From NCBI GenBank assembly GCA_035578155.1, contig JAPWDM010000001.1, positions 161,483,498-161,547,497 on the forward strand: a DNA stretch of 64,000 bases, given 5' to 3'. Position numbers and translations under genes: made by a program. Below are positions 46,331 through 58,400 of the stretch, piece by piece. A model generated the notes under the pieces. That model was not told the DNA's origin. It did no database searches and saw only the letters and a list, made by a program, of their open reading frames with translations. The DNA is from Brachynemurus nebulosus. Its lineage: Eukaryota; Arthropoda; Insecta; Neuroptera; Myrmeleontidae. Each line of letters begins with the position of its first letter. The stretch's first letter is position 1.

Positions 46331-46915
46331 TATTCAGTTATAAAATATACCAGGCTAGTGACCGACCGTGCTTCAACCATAATGACACTTGTGGACTGGC
46401 AGCACGACGGTTAAAATTTCGTGGCCGCATGGATTCGTGAAAATTTTCTGCAGTTGGCCTTCGTAATTCCAGACAAATATTGGCATAATTTGTGGCATAA
46501 TTTGGCGTTCTCACAATGCACGCCTTTCAGATTTTTTGACATTATTTTTTTATTTTAAATAAAATTTGTACTCTTTTTCTTTCTAAATTACAAGTAGTAA
46601 TGGAGTGTTTGACTAATTTTCGGAAACTATTTTAAAATACGCATATTTATGCATTAATCATGTAGGTATTATTTTAAATTTTTAAAAATAATGACACAAG
46701 TCATTAGAAAAAATTAATTTAAAAATTGTTTTCAAAATTTGCGCGAAAAAGTTCATTACCTCTCAGTTACGTTAAAAATTCTATTTCTACGAGGGTCGTC
46801 CAGAAAGTAAAGATCGTTTTGGCGTAACTAAATAAAAACGAAAGATATTGATACAACACTTTATTTACGGCATTGCAACACCTTAATCTATTTTTCGATA
46901 TAGTCACCGTAGGTG

Positions 46916-47354
46916 TAGTGATGAGCAAATGCAAGACCAAGACCAAGACTTGGCAGTCTTGGTCTTGGTCTTGATAGAGCAGTTTGAGTCTTGGTCTTGG
47001 TCTTGGTATTACAAAATGCAGTCTTGGTATTGGTCTTGGTCTTGGTATTGCTAAAGAATCTTGTACTTTCTTGCATTTTTTTATTAGCGAATTTTTTCCT
47101 TCTAAAATCAGAATTTTCTCTCTTTACGGTATTAATCATACTTTTAAACTATTTAAATAATTTAGCAAGAGTCTTGCTTTTTTCTTGCTATTGTCTTGGT
47201 CTTGCTCACTTGAGTCTTGGTATTGGTCATGCAGCCATACTTATAGTCTTGGTCTTGCTCTTGGTATACATAGTCTTGGTCTTCTTCTTGGTCTTGCAAA
47301 AAATGCTAGACCAAGACAAGACTGCAAGACCAAGACTAATTCTGCTCATCACTA
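46916..47354. mobile_element. hAT MITE with CTTGGT repeats, copy 1
   Basis: Ends TAGTGATGAGCA and its reverse complement TGCTCATCACTA. Perfect 8-bp duplication CGTAGGTG at 46908-46915 and 47355-47362. TARNG-type ends plus 8 bp define hAT. Both subtermini consist of CTTGGT/ACCAAG repeats with GTCTTG variants, surrounding an AT-rich core. Long hydrophobic or Lys/Thr-rich frames on both strands are translations of these repeats. A second copy is at 57941-58392. Confidence 0.95.
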
Positions 47355-47416
47355 CGTAGGTGTCAAGGCACTTGTTGTAGCGTGTAACCAGTTTTTCAAT
47401 ACCGATGTTGTACTCT

Positions 47417-47812
47417 TCAGCCGCCAAAGGTGTATACAAGGTGCTCTGTCACTCTTTTATGTAGCAAAGATCGTGAAATTTGAGGGAAAGATTCGTGTAA
47501 GACACATAAAGTGAAACGCCGGTTTTCTTGAATTTTTTCTTCGATCTTCGCTTTCAAATCGTCTGTAATGAGTGATGGTCTTCCACTCCGGTCTTCATCA
47601 TGCATACTGATTCGTCCATTGTTAAACTTGATGCACCATTTCTTCACAGAAGACTCGTTCATTGCACTCTCACCATAAACTTGTTTGATTTGGCTATAAA
47701 TCTCTACAGGCCGAACATGTGCGTTCAAAAAGCGAATTAAACTACGCACTTCGCATTTGGCGGGATTTTCAATTGGCACCACCATTTTAGATATTCGTAG
47801 AGCTTTTTGCAC
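47417..47812 (-). pseudogene. Mariner transposase N-terminal remnant (HTH_48)
   Basis: The minus-strand frame of 131 codons includes MVVPIENPAKCEVRSLIRFL, NAHVRPVEIYSQIKQVYGES, then SSVKKWCIKFNNGRISMHDE and DRSGRPSLITDDLKAKIEEK. This is the helix-turn-helix and linker (DRSGRPS) region of Mos1/SETMAR-family transposases. It runs to about TEHL and then falls into the deletion junction. Continuing on another frame just downstream (47440 to 47365, then 46907 to 46880) is the C-terminal tail EEYNIGIEKLVTRYNKCLDT...GDYIEK. The DD34D catalytic core is absent. Confidence 0.85.
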
Positions 47813-47933
47813 TCAATTCTGCTCACACCGAGACAGGAGGTAGAGTTAACCGTCGCACATTCAGTCAGGGTGGTGGGGGGTCGGCGCCGTGCGTGATGCG
47901 TAAACGTTCTTTACTTTCTGGACGATCCTCGTA

Positions 47934-48989
47934 TAAATGGCATCAAGAATTCCGTAACTAAATGTACATACTGATTTTTTTTTTTTAAATTAATTAAATA
48001 TGGGAATTTTCATAGTTATGTTTGATAGCCAGTAATTAAAGTAACGACCCTAGTGACTATAGTGTTGAAGTACAAGAGAACATGACGTCATAGTTCGTTT
48101 CCAATCATATGATTAATAGCTAACAAAATGCAATATAAATTAATTTTATTTTTTTAAATTAAACAATAATAATTAGTATAGATTAGGATAATAAATTATT
48201 ATTTTTTATTAAAAAATGTTTTGATTGTTTTTCCTTGATACTGTTAAATACCCTATTATATTATACTAATTAAAAATATGTACAGGTATTATACTAATTA
48301 AAAATATATATATAATTATATACACACATACAAAACTCAGTAAAAGTTATACATAGGTAGATTCACATTTTAAGTTCAATAAAGATATAAAAATATTGAT
48401 TGCATAAAAAAACTGCTATGGAATAAAATATTCAGTTACACTACTTACTGTTTTTATAGACAAATGTAAAAATTTAATCAATATTTTAAAATTCACACAT
48501 TAAATTTTATGTACCGTAAAATTTTTATTGAGCTTTTTATTGAGCAATGTTGAAAAATTATAAAGATATTCCTAATAGAGTTTTCAATAATATTTTTTGA
48601 AAAATTAGATTTAAAAAAAAAAATTATAAATTCCTGGTCCGACTAATACGGACGCCCGGATATTTCTATTCAAAACCATTCAAAAAAACTAAAAAGGATA
48701 TAAAAATTTAGTAAATTTGAAAATCTAGATTTTTAGAATAAGGCAAACAGCAAACTTTTCTGAAACAATTTTTTATGGATATTAACAGGCTGTTTACAGT
48801 ATCTTGATTTGCAATATAAAATTAATCTCGTCAAAAAAACTTGAAATCCTGTTAGCTTGAATGAGTTTTGATAAAAGTTTATTTTGAAGCAACGTTTTGT
48901 ATTTGTACGAAAATAAAATTATTAAAATCATTCAAAAAAATTCAAATTAAATGAGATTCTCTGACATAGAACAAAACGTCGTCTAACTT
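47934..48989. other. No gene; short direct duplication near 48264-48310
   Basis: TATTATACTAATTAAAAATAT or its close variant occurs twice about 26 bp apart. Otherwise AT-rich spacer. Confidence 0.5.
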
Positions 48990-49212
48990 TTCTCGGGCCC
49001 CTGATTTAGCTTGCGGGCCCCTTTCGTGGTTCGATATACCAAAAATACCATCGACGAGCAAAAAAAAAAAACGTCTCTCGTTCTGCTGTTCGGGCCCCTT
49101 CAATTCTTCCCAAAACATAATAACAATTGCGCTTCGGGCCTCCGGGCGCTTCTTGTAGGCCTAGCGCCCCCGAGTGAATTGCCCCACCTATCCTATGCTC
49201 TCGCCGCCCCTG
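48990..49212 (-). mobile_element. hAT end fragment (CAGGGGCGGC terminus)
   Basis: On the minus strand the fragment begins at 49212 with CAGGGGCGGCGAGAGCATAG and includes GGGGCAATTCACTCGGGGGC then GGCCTACAAGAAGCGCCC. GC-rich CAGGGGCGG ends are common in animal hAT elements. The opposite end is not found and GGGCCC-rich text stops near 48990. Overlapping frames on both strands (49006-49265) are not coding. Confidence 0.55.
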
Positions 49213-49810
49213 CACAGACCAAAAGACTAGATAAAAGATTCGAAGTAATCGCAATTTCGAATTAAATATAAATTAACTGGTGTTCACTATTATAATAATA
49301 TAGAGTTTACAGTTGTCAACATATTGTACTAAATGTATATTTTATCTACATTATTAATCTACTACGCATATTAAGAATAAGAAACAATGGAAATACAAAA
49401 CAAATTCGCGGTCACTTGATGTGTATACACGTAATATTAAATATAATATTTTATGTAAACATATTGTATGTGTTAAAGTTTCGTATTGTGTAGTTATTAA
49501 AGCTATAAAACGTAAAAGTTAATTATATACAGGTAGGTATATTATATTATAATATACGAATATATGTAGCGATGCTGAACATATGGATGATAACCCAGAA
49601 ACCTAGATTTCAAACAGGTAAATTATAAGTATTACGTTTGATAAAATTACATATATTAACAAAAATTGTCACACTAAAAATACAGTAAAGGAAAATTTTA
49701 AAAATGTCTTTATTAAAAGGTTTAATAGACACCTAATATCAAGTAAATTGTAACTGTGGCAGGAGCGTGTTTTCTTTTGATGAAGATCTAACTATTTGAA
49801 AAATTTTCAC
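49213..49810. other. No gene seen
   Basis: AT-rich spacer. Confidence 0.5.
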
Positions 49811-49812
49811 TA

Positions 49813-49954
49813 GGGTAAATACTCGAACGCGATTCAATACTCGAACACTTTGGATATTTTATACATTAAAAAAGTTATTTCTGAAAGAAACCGATGAATA
49901 TCAAAAAATTGTTGAAGTATTGAATCGCGTTCGAGTATAGGGGCTTTTACCTTC
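49813..49954. mobile_element. Short MITE related to the ACGTAAAAGCCCC family
   Basis: 142 bp with left GGGTAAATACTCGAACGCGA and right (minus strand) AAAAGCCCCTATACTCGAAC then GCGATTCAATAC. The left arm lacks the AGCCCCTA block found in the right arm and in the larger copies. TA is at 49811-49812 and 49955-49956. The CGAACGCGAT segment matches the GGAACGCGAT subterminus of the copies at 3405 and 56187. Confidence 0.65.
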
Positions 49955-49956
49955 TA

Positions 49957-51211
49957 ATACCTAGTTTTTAAGTATAAAATTATAAAGTTCCGAGCTTATT
50001 ACTCATGCTGAATCTATTAAAGTAATAATGGAAAGAATACGATAATCACTTTTGAGAATTAAAGAATTTTCTGATTTCCTGAATTTTCTGAATTCTGATT
50101 TCGTGTTTATCTGTCTGTTCCTAACTTCGAAATTATTCAATCGATTTTGATAAAATTTTATAGGTTAGGAGCAAGAGAGTTCTTACTTAAATTACGGAAT
50201 TATTTACTATATCCGCCTGATTTTGCTCAAACTTTGGGGATAGTTGTGGGTTAGATCCAAGCGCTAGATCATACATGACTTCATGCAAATTTTATTGTAA
50301 TGACTAATGTGAGTTAATAATAACCACTACCCATGCGCATGCGTAAATATAATCACCGATAAACGCTGAATATGTGGAAAGTATTACTGGTTTAAAAGAA
50401 GCTACAAACGAACTATTCGGGACTTTTTAGAGGATTCTATTTAAATAGGTGTACAGTATCCTAAAAAAACGTTGCCCCAAACTCTGTGAAGTTTGGGATC
50501 CATTTGTACACTATTTTAATAAATACTAGTGAGTAGTATAATATATAGCGTGTAAATTAAATTAGTTAGCCAGAGCTCCTTATCCCTAAAAAGACGTTTA
50601 GAAATTGAAAAAGTGAAAAAAATAATCCAAAAATAGTAGAAAAGAACTAGTGATCATTTATATTGCAGACTGAGTGCAGCCGCAAGGTTATTTAGCGCCC
50701 TAGCCGAAATATCTTCTGGCACCCCCAAACTGGTAAACATTTATTTACACTTATTTATATATAATAACAATCAGTTATACAATTGCTCTGATTTTTACAA
50801 AATTTTAGAAGCCCTTAAATAGTCAACTCAAGTAATTTTTCCAAAAATGTCTTCTATGTACATTTAGAATTCTGTTTAAAATTCATTAGTAATATACTTT
50901 GTAATTTTTACGTTCCTAAATTCTGGCATCCTAGACCATGTGTATAGATTATAAAGTAATTCAATCATATTTTTGACATAAAAAATGTAATTCTTACAAA
51001 AAATAACACAAAATATTTTCTCGATTAAGAAATTTTTCTTGTGCTGTTAGTGCACGCCCTCTTCCCATATATAAGTCTATCATTAATATAATTTTTGTTT
51101 GAATAACAAAGCAAACACCAGACTAGAGTGTAAGTGAGCGTGATGAGCGATGACGTGACATGAAAAGAGCTGAACTGGAGGGCGCGTTCGTCCATTTGTT
51201 TATTTTCATTA
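49957..51211. other. No gene; weak repeat traces
   Basis: 50100-50300 carries the TATCTGTCTGTTCCTAACTT type text seen in other interspersed fragments. 50472-50492 is an 8-bp hairpin (CCCAAACT/AGTTTGGG). 50690-50730 has phrases reminiscent of a hAT interior. None can be delimited. Confidence 0.4.
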
Positions 51212-51213
51212 TA

Positions 51214-51543
51214 CAGTCGACTCTCGTTAATTCGAAACTCGAGGGACTCTTAAAATATTACGAATTATAGAGAGGTTCAAATTGAACTTGTCTCAAAATG
51301 TACTTACAATCTTTCTGTCTCTTTCTCTCTGCAACTTTGAATTGTCGAGTGTTTGACGCCGATGAGTTCGAATTAACGCGTCGTTTTGTTACGTAGCAGT
51401 GATTTTTTCGTTCGAATTACCAAGTGTATAAAAATATATTGTTTTAGTTCGAAATATAAAGAGATTTTGTAGGGAACTCGTGACAACTTTGAGTTATAGA
51501 GAGTTTCGAATTATCGCAGGTTTGAATTAACGATAGTCTACTG
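51214..51543. mobile_element. Tigger/pogo-like MITE
   Basis: Ends CAGTCGACTCTCGTTAATTC and, on the minus strand, CAGTAGACTATCGTTAATTC are bordered by TA (51212-51213, 51544-51545). Inverted TTCGAA-type phrases continue inwards. 330 bp, non-coding. The 105-codon minus-strand frame at 51444-51761 only overlaps it. Confidence 0.8.
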
Positions 51544-51545
51544 TA

Positions 51546-52106
51546 CTTAGAACGCGATGTTGTTAAACGTGGGTGAGAGTATGTAAGTATTATAAAAAGA
51601 AAACGCGTTTGAAAATCATTTACGCTAATAGCAAACACTTCGATACGGGTAGATGGCAACTCGAATATTTGAAATGCATGCACATATACGTACAAGGTTA
51701 ATAGTGTTGTGTGTGCCAACAAAAAATATGGTGGACGTCGGGAACAGACGCGCCACAGCAAAGATTGATTACAATAAGTTTTCTTTATGAATTTTATTTT
51801 TGTAATCGGTAACGGGAATATTATATAAAGCTTATGTAACGGGTGAATCTAAAAAATGAAACGTAAGGGGTCCTTTACAAGTGATGTGCTAAAAAAACAC
51901 TTTTTGGGGATTTTTTTTTTTTTTTGGAAAAACTATTATAATGACAAGTTAACTCATGTGTATTAAGTCTCATAAGAATATTGTAGTTTTCTCATTTTTA
52001 CCATAGAAAAAAACTTTACAGTGAAAGAAATGGTACAAAACGTTTCATTGGTCATTTCATTGTAGGTATATAAACACGATAAAAACGAAACAAGAATTCG
52101 TATTAT
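51546..52106. other. No gene seen
   Basis: Spacer. A T-rich run lies at 51910-51926. Confidence 0.5.
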
Positions 52107-52612
52107 AGTATATTATTCAACGAGTTAGTAATGATAGCTATTACTCACGAAGATGAAATTGCGACACGAGCCGAGCTTGTGAGGCGAGTGTAGTAATGCA
52201 TCTGAGTGAGTAATAGCCATTGCAAGCGAGTAGAATACGATATTTTTTCTACGACTTTTTTCCTTTTTGATTTAAATAAAATTGAATATAAATTTTAAAT
52301 CAAATTTTTAAGCTATTTCTAATTTCATTAAAAGCTTGTATAATATTATGTATAAAACGATCAAAACAAAACATAAACTACTTTATTTACTTGAACGTTA
52401 CTAGGCAATATATATTAAATTAAAACTTGATACATACATATATACACAAAACAAAAGCAAACCCATGGAATAATGATTAATACTGTGATTTCATTAGTCA
52501 AGAGGGTATTGAGTAATGAACATTCCTCCACACCTTTGAATAATGCCTAACTTTCTCGACAATTAACGGATATATAATGAGTGTGTTCTTCAATAGGAGT
52601 AGAAAAAATTTA
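52107..52612 (+). repeat. Dispersed repeat copy B (uninterrupted)
   Basis: Full match to 10641-10935 plus 12672-12868, showing the empty site GGCAATATATATTAAATT where copy A carries the TA element. It ends at GGAGTAGAAAAA and is followed by an inverted echo (TTTTTCTACTCCTG), forming a hairpin at 52601-52634. Confidence 0.75.
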
Positions 52613-52639
52613 TTTTTCTACTCCTGTTCTACTCCTGTA

Positions 52640-53360
52640 GAAAAATAAATTTTATATAAATAAACTTATAATAAAGAGAATGCATCAAATTTTAATCCAG
52701 TCGGACTTATAGTTTTTCTCTGAATCATGGGTACCGTTTTTTTTTTTTTCTTTTTTTTTGGGCCTATGACCTTTAACAGGCTTAAAAGGGCAGAAGGGCA
52801 AAAATAAAAGAAATATTATTCAGAATACACTTAATTATATGTATTTTAGTGTATAGAAGTTTTTGTTATTCATCACAGTAAATAGTTTCTTCAAAAATAT
52901 TCCACAAAGAGCTTTTTTTATAGCACATTACTTGTAAAAGACCCTTTAAAAATCAAATGTCATTTTTCAAGCCGCTGAAGACGGATGAAAAAAAATTTGG
53001 CGGATATTTTTCTATGCATTTATGAAAAAATGGTGATCAACTTGGACTGAAAATCATATCTATACGATATTCCCCAAAAAGTACTTTCTGAGTACCAATT
53101 AAATCATTGTAATCCTTAAATCTCTATGGTGTGCAGAGCTTTTATTACAATTACGTATTTCATACAAAACTAACTGCAAAAACTTTTCAATTATGTTTCA
53201 GCTCAGCCTGTAGTTACATGAAAAATAAATTCTTAATCGCATCCGTCCTTTTCTTTCTCCCAGACAATTACCATTAGAATATAAGGAAGGGATAAACTTA
53301 TCTCATTTACGCTGTAGGTCCATTATGTATTGCACACAGAGCGTTAAAATGACATGTTTA
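52640..53360. other. No gene seen
   Basis: T-rich tract at 52738-52760, otherwise no recognised feature. Confidence 0.5.
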
Positions 53361-53363
53361 TAA

Positions 53364-53809
53364 AGCCGCTGCTACACGATGCTACGAACACCTTCCAACA
53401 TTCGACGTTGGATGGTTCATAGCATCGTGTAGCCGTTGTTCGAATCTACGAGTGTCCAATGTCGAGCGTCAAACGTTCGCATTTGGTCGTGTCCCGTTCG
53501 ATGTCGGTATTCTTGCACCGAGTCAAAGGGATGCTTCGAACGTTTGAAGTCAATGTTGGTTGCGTTCGACTCAGCAGCTGCACGACTCGTTCATGTGAAG
53601 AGAGACAACATCAGTGTATAACATTAGAGATAACATCAGACAGATAACAGCGTCGCCACTGAGTACTAACACATCATCATTCGTATTGAATCAAACATTC
53701 GATTCACCGTGTAGCAGATACATTCGTCGCACCAACTATCGAACTTAATTGCCTCAAACGTTTGATCGAACGTTGGAAGGAACGTTCGTAGCATCGTGTA
53801 GAACCCGCT
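53364..53809. mobile_element. PIF/Harbinger-like MITE
   Basis: Left AGCCGCTGCTACACGATGCT and right (minus strand) AGCGGGTTCTACACGATGCT continue with ACGAAC in both. TAA flanks both sides (53361-53363, 53810-53812), the 3-bp TWA duplication typical of PIF/Harbinger. A secondary inverted copy of the terminal motif (ATAGCATCGTGTAGC) lies at 53411-53425. Interior is GC-richer than its surroundings, non-coding. The 61-99-codon frames on both strands are by-products. Confidence 0.75.
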
Positions 53810-53812
53810 TAA

Positions 53813-54145
53813 CACGATAATGTTTGACGTTCGACCGATTTCGAATACTTCGGTAACGGAAATATCGTTTCTATTAAGTATATGTATTTGATACCAGGCT
53901 ACGCACGGATGGCTGATTAACAGTGTACAGATACTTGAAGAAATTATTTTATGTTCTAAACCCATTGAAAGATTAAATTCACATTAAGATATAAAAAAAA
54001 ATTTGAAATTGTTGAATTGCTCACAGAATGTTATGTCTCGAAGAAAAACTGTGGTACCGGGGCAATTTAATTTTCAATGTTAATTTTTATTATAATCAAT
54101 ATTAGAAAAAACAGGAATTTTTTTTTATTTTTTTACAGTTTTTTC
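53813..54145. other. No gene seen
   Basis: No motif recognised; 53820-53845 resembles the ACGTTCGA phrasing of the adjacent MITE. Confidence 0.4.
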
Positions 54146-54345
54146 TATACGTGTACAGTTGATCCTTTTTTGTGCGGTGGAGGGGACCGCATAAAAAATA
54201 TGGCATAAAAAAATATATTCAAAAATATCATAAATAGCTATAAAAAGTATAGTTCGATCCAGATTGTACAAAAAACTGTTTTTATGCGGTTGGTCGGGAC
54301 CACATAAAAAAAATTTCATCGAAAAAACGTCACTCAAAACGCTCA
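54146..54345. mobile_element. Possible pogo-like end fragment
   Basis: TA then CAGTTGATCCTTTTTTGTGC followed by GGTGGAGGGGACCGCATAAA; a similar phrase (GCGGTTGGTCGGGACCACAT) recurs at 54286. No matching opposite end is seen, so boundaries and class are tentative. The 73-codon minus frame here is not supported. Confidence 0.35.
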
Positions 54346-55098
54346 AAACTTAGAAATTTCCTTAGAAGTTGCTTCTATAAACAAGATAAAGCATTAATTT
54401 ACACGTAGAAACATTTTATTTCAATTTTATAATATTATGAAAATTTTGAAAAATACATATGCAAAAAAAATTAAATGATGCAATAATTTATGTTCTTATG
54501 CTATGTATTGATTAAATGCTTAAAAGTCGTTAAAAAGTATTTTTATCAAAGAAAGTTATTATAGTAATTGTTTAAGTTTCTTACTGTCTCGTGATTTTGA
54601 TTCACATTGATATTGTTTGAAAATTTAAATTTTTTTTAAATATTTTTGGATTAGAGATGACATTCTCGCCTGATGATCATTTAGGAATGCCTAATTGTTT
54701 TGATAATTGTCAAGAGGCGACTGTAAAAAATAGAGCTCATTTTTTACAGGAAGACTGTAATTGTTTACCTAGGTTGCCTTACGAATACTTGATTGAAAAG
54801 TTTATAGCATTTAATTAGCACCAAATTAAAGTTTATTTCTTCCACAAATAAAAGAAAATTGAAAATCGATTTCCGCCTTTCGTATTGATTACAATGATTG
54901 GCAATTTATAATTTTACGGCTAAATAGACATGGAACTGGACGGGGTGTCTCATAAAACAGAACATTTTTTTTAAATGGTTTTTTATTTAGGGCACGTAAT
55001 AGGACATGACATGAGTAGCACAATACGACACAAATTGTTTGTTTGAAAAAAGAAAATCGCGAGGCTAACTTGGAGGATGGAGACATACGATCGATCAA
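54346..55098. other. No gene seen
   Basis: AT-rich spacer. The frame at 54889-55128 overlaps the satellite start and is not called. Confidence 0.5.
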
Positions 55099-55441
55099 AT
55101 GATCGGAAAACGACATTTCATATAACACGATTGAAAATGTTATTGCAACTATAATTGCGGAAATGATTCCAGACCAAAAAAAGAACTTTTTTTAAAATTC
55201 AAGAAATGCTTTCAAACTTTTCTGTAAGCTTAAGAAAGTGTCAATATTTATTTATATGAATTACACGGCAGACCAAGTGGTCGAAAAACGATATTTCATA
55301 TTACAGGACCAAATGTTATTCCAACTAATGGCGGAAATGAGTCCAAGCTACAATAAATCTATTTAAAATTAAAGAATGGCTTTTAAGCATTTCTCTAACG
55401 CTTACAGACTAAGTAGTCGAAAAACAACATTTCATATTAAA
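55099..55441 (+). repeat. Satellite monomers, about two units (about 174-bp period)
   Basis: Unit starts TAATTGCGGAAATGATTCC at 55152 and TAATGGCGGAAATGAGTCC at 55326 are 174 bp apart. Same family as 7071-7500. Confidence 0.75.
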
Positions 55442-56184
55442 TATGTTCCATTCACTTAAATTTAACCAAACTTCATCACTTTGAATTTAAATACTTTCCG
55501 TTTTCTTAGCTTTATCTCTTTCATTATTGCATTTACGTAAATTTTAAATTTGCGGTTTGTTTTTAGAAAAGAATAGAAGATTGATTTCTTTCGAATATAA
55601 GAATTATTTAATTTTTTAACGATGACCCATGATCAATTGTATTTGAAATAGCGTATATATAAATGTAATTTAGATAATTGATAATCGTCATATTATGTGA
55701 TCCTATATATGACCGGTATAAATTTGGTTTTGGTCTCGGTATGGGCCGAAACTGAGACAGTAGTCGTAATTGGGTTTCATCTTCGGTTTCAGCTGCAAAA
55801 ACTAGTTTCGGTCGGGCACTAAAAAGAACAATATTTCTAAAATATGATTACTCGATGGTTTTTCACTTTATTAATCTAGTATAATCATAGTTAACATGAA
55901 CACGACAATTCAAGCATACAAAGCAAAGAGGAAAAGAACAAAAACTCATTAAATAAAGTCAACTTGCTCAAAATTAAATTCATATTAAATTAATGTTGTT
56001 GTTAATTAAGTTTGAGTAAATTACATCACTACATGAAATGTGCATACGTAAATATTTACGACCGTCGTTTCAAAGTAAGAAACCAACAAAAAGATATATA
56101 ATTTTATTAAAAATTAACGTTATGTCTGCACAACTAATTTAAACTTAAAAACTAGATGAATGAAAGAACGAACGATGTATATGG
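55442..56184. other. No gene; short GTTTCGG-rich remnant
   Basis: 55720-55820 repeats TTTCGG / CCGAAAC phrases in both orientations, probably a decayed MITE without definable ends. Confidence 0.4.
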
Positions 56185-56572
56185 TAACGTAAAAGCCCCT
56201 ATACCGGAACATTATTTTTAGGTGTATCATTAAACTGGCTTCTAAAAATTAATAAATAAATTAAACACCCATTTTTTTTTTCTTAATAAGCATGAAACCA
56301 AATTTTTTTTAATTCAATGAATATGTTTTTAAGAAAATATAACTGAAAAATTTTTATTTATTAATGTTTTTGTTTTATAATTTGTTGACATCTATAAAAA
56401 AATGGACAGAATATATTAACACCTTTAAAAAATCAGTACGGACACCTAAAAAAGAACACGTATTAACGTACATGAGATACATCACATACATCTTCTGCCA
56501 TCTTTTCACGTATAGTCAACTACATATAGTTCACTTTGATATGTATAAAGTGAATAGAGATGGGATTCTACC

Positions 56573-56596
56573 GGGAATTTTCGCGGGAAAATTCCC
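56573..56596. repeat. Perfect 10-bp palindrome, 4-nt loop
   Basis: GGGAATTTTC-GCGG-GAAAATTCCC. Sits inside the MITE just before the (TA)n tract; no function assigned. Confidence 0.8.
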
Positions 56597-56620
56597 AAAG
56601 TGGGTAAAAACGGGATAAAT

Positions 56621-56897
<277 letters not shown>

Positions 56898-57079
56898 ATG
56901 TATTTCTTTAATTAAGTAAGGAAACATTAATGCGAGGTGAATTTAAATTGATAAACAATCATTCTATTAATAATGATTTTTGTTATCAGACGTTTCTTTC
57001 AGAAATAACTTCATTAATATGTAAATGTCGAAACTATTCCAGTATTGGATCGCGTTCCAGTATGGGGGCTTTTACGTTA

Positions 57080-57932
57080 TAGCTAGATAAATTGCGCTAT
57101 TATGTACATGACTCAATTTTATAAGTAAACCAATTAAACAAAATGTAAAACTTTGTTAAGCACATGTAATTTATATATAGTAATTTTATTAAGAATAATA
57201 TTTTTATCACTAACTTTATATTAATAATTTTTTGCACTTGAGTAATTTATCGAATTATAAATAAATTTTATTAATTTTTATCGTTAATATTAATTTGCTT
57301 CCGTATTCGTAATATGCAAAGAATTTATATCGTTTCAATATTAACAAAAGTAAAAGAAAGGGTTAGAATTGGAAAAAGGGAAGCGGAATGTCGGTGACTC
57401 TGTTGTTTTGTCTTACACAGACCTCAATTTGGTTGAATACAAAGGAAAGAAGGTTGTAGAAAAATCAAATTATGATTTTCATGGTTTTTTTTTTATTCAT
57501 TTATTCATTTATTCCTGCTATTACAGAAAGTAGAATCTTTTGGGATTTAAAATAAGAAGTTAAATAAAGAATTTAATATTAAATGTTACCATTTTCAACG
57601 TTTACTTAGGAAAACATGGTGTCAGAAGCAACTTGACTTAAAATATTCCCTTTGACCTTATATCCTACATCTCGTATAAGAAATTTATAGACTGTGGCAC
57701 CGCGAATATCCAGTCTGGTCTGGTACACCGAAAGAGCAGTAATTATATCAATCAACGACTTTCCCCACCGGAAATTACATAGTTTCAAACCAAATGAAGT
57801 CAATATAAATTCATTAATATTGTAGATATAATAGTGTCAACTGCTCATGGATTCATTGTACAAATGTATTAAGTTTTATATTTAACAAAAGTCCCATTTG
57901 CAGCAAAATTTGTTTCGTCCGAACAAGACATA
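57080..57932. other. No gene called; one unsupported minus-strand frame
   Basis: A 65-codon minus-strand frame (57606-57803) has protein-like composition (LIDIITALSVYQTRLDIRGA) but no recognisable domain, and no flanking support was found. Otherwise AT-rich, with a T-rich tract at 57486-57512. Confidence 0.4.
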
Positions 57933-57940
57933 TTCCGAAT

Positions 57941-58392
57941 TAGTGATGAGTTAATGCAAGACCAAGACCAAGACTTGGCAGTCTTGGTCTTGGTCTTGTT
58001 CTTGCATTAAGAATCTTGATCTTGGTCTTGCTAGAGCAGTTTGAGTCTCGGTCTTGGTCTTGCAAAATGCAGTCTTGGTATTGGTCTTGGTCTTGGTATT
58101 GCTAAAAATTTTGCACTTTCTTGGATTTTCTTATTAGCGAATTTTTTCCTTCTAAACTCAAAATTTTCTCTCTTTACGGTATTAATTATACTTTCAAACT
58201 ATTTAGATAGTTTAGCAAGAGTCTTGCTTTTTTCTTGCTTTTGTCTTGGTCTTGCTCACTTCGGTCTTGGTATTGGTCTTGCAGCCATACTTATAGTCTT
58301 GGTCTTGCTCTTGGTATACATAGTCTTGGTCTTGTAAAAAATGCAAGACCAAGACAAGACTGCAAGACCAAGACTAATTTTGCTCATCACTA
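57941..58392. mobile_element. hAT MITE with CTTGGT repeats, copy 2
   Basis: Ends TAGTGATGAG and CTCATCACTA. Flanking 8-mers TTCCGAAT (57933-57940) and ATCCGAAT (58393-58400), 7 of 8 identical. Aligns along its length with 46916-47354, including the AT-rich core (TTATTAGCGAATTTTTTCCT), with small indels in the hexamer arrays. The 98-codon frame at 58041-58337 is repeat translation. Confidence 0.92.
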
Positions 58393-58400
58393 ATCCGAAT

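Larger units (their letters stand above)
46790..47931 (-). mobile_element. Deleted mariner (SETMAR-like) split by a hAT MITE
   Basis: Termini CGAGGGTCGTCCAGAAAGTA and, on the minus strand, CGAGGATCGTCCAGAAAGTA are bordered by TA (46788-46789, 47932-47933). Removing the 439-bp hAT insertion and its duplication leaves about 695 bp, against about 1.3 kb for intact mariner. Minus-strand coding shows the transposase N terminus joined directly to its last about 30 residues, so the catalytic core was deleted before the hAT MITE landed or independently of it. Confidence 0.9.

Noticed and set aside
46888..47514. Four overlapping frames of 70-122 codons rich in Leu/Val or Lys/Thr
   Set aside because: Translations of CTTGGT/ACCAAG hexamers in the hAT MITE and its junctions; both strands open because of the repeat.
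51444..51761. 105-codon minus-strand frame
   Set aside because: Runs through the Tigger-like MITE end into unrelated flank; no domain visible.
53436..53965. Frames of 61-99 codons on both strands
   Set aside because: Inside or overlapping the Harbinger-like MITE, with no transposase or Myb-like motif.
57606..57803. 65-codon minus-strand frame with protein-like composition
   Set aside because: Short, no recognised domain; a faint resemblance to a helix-turn-helix was too weak to report as a gene.
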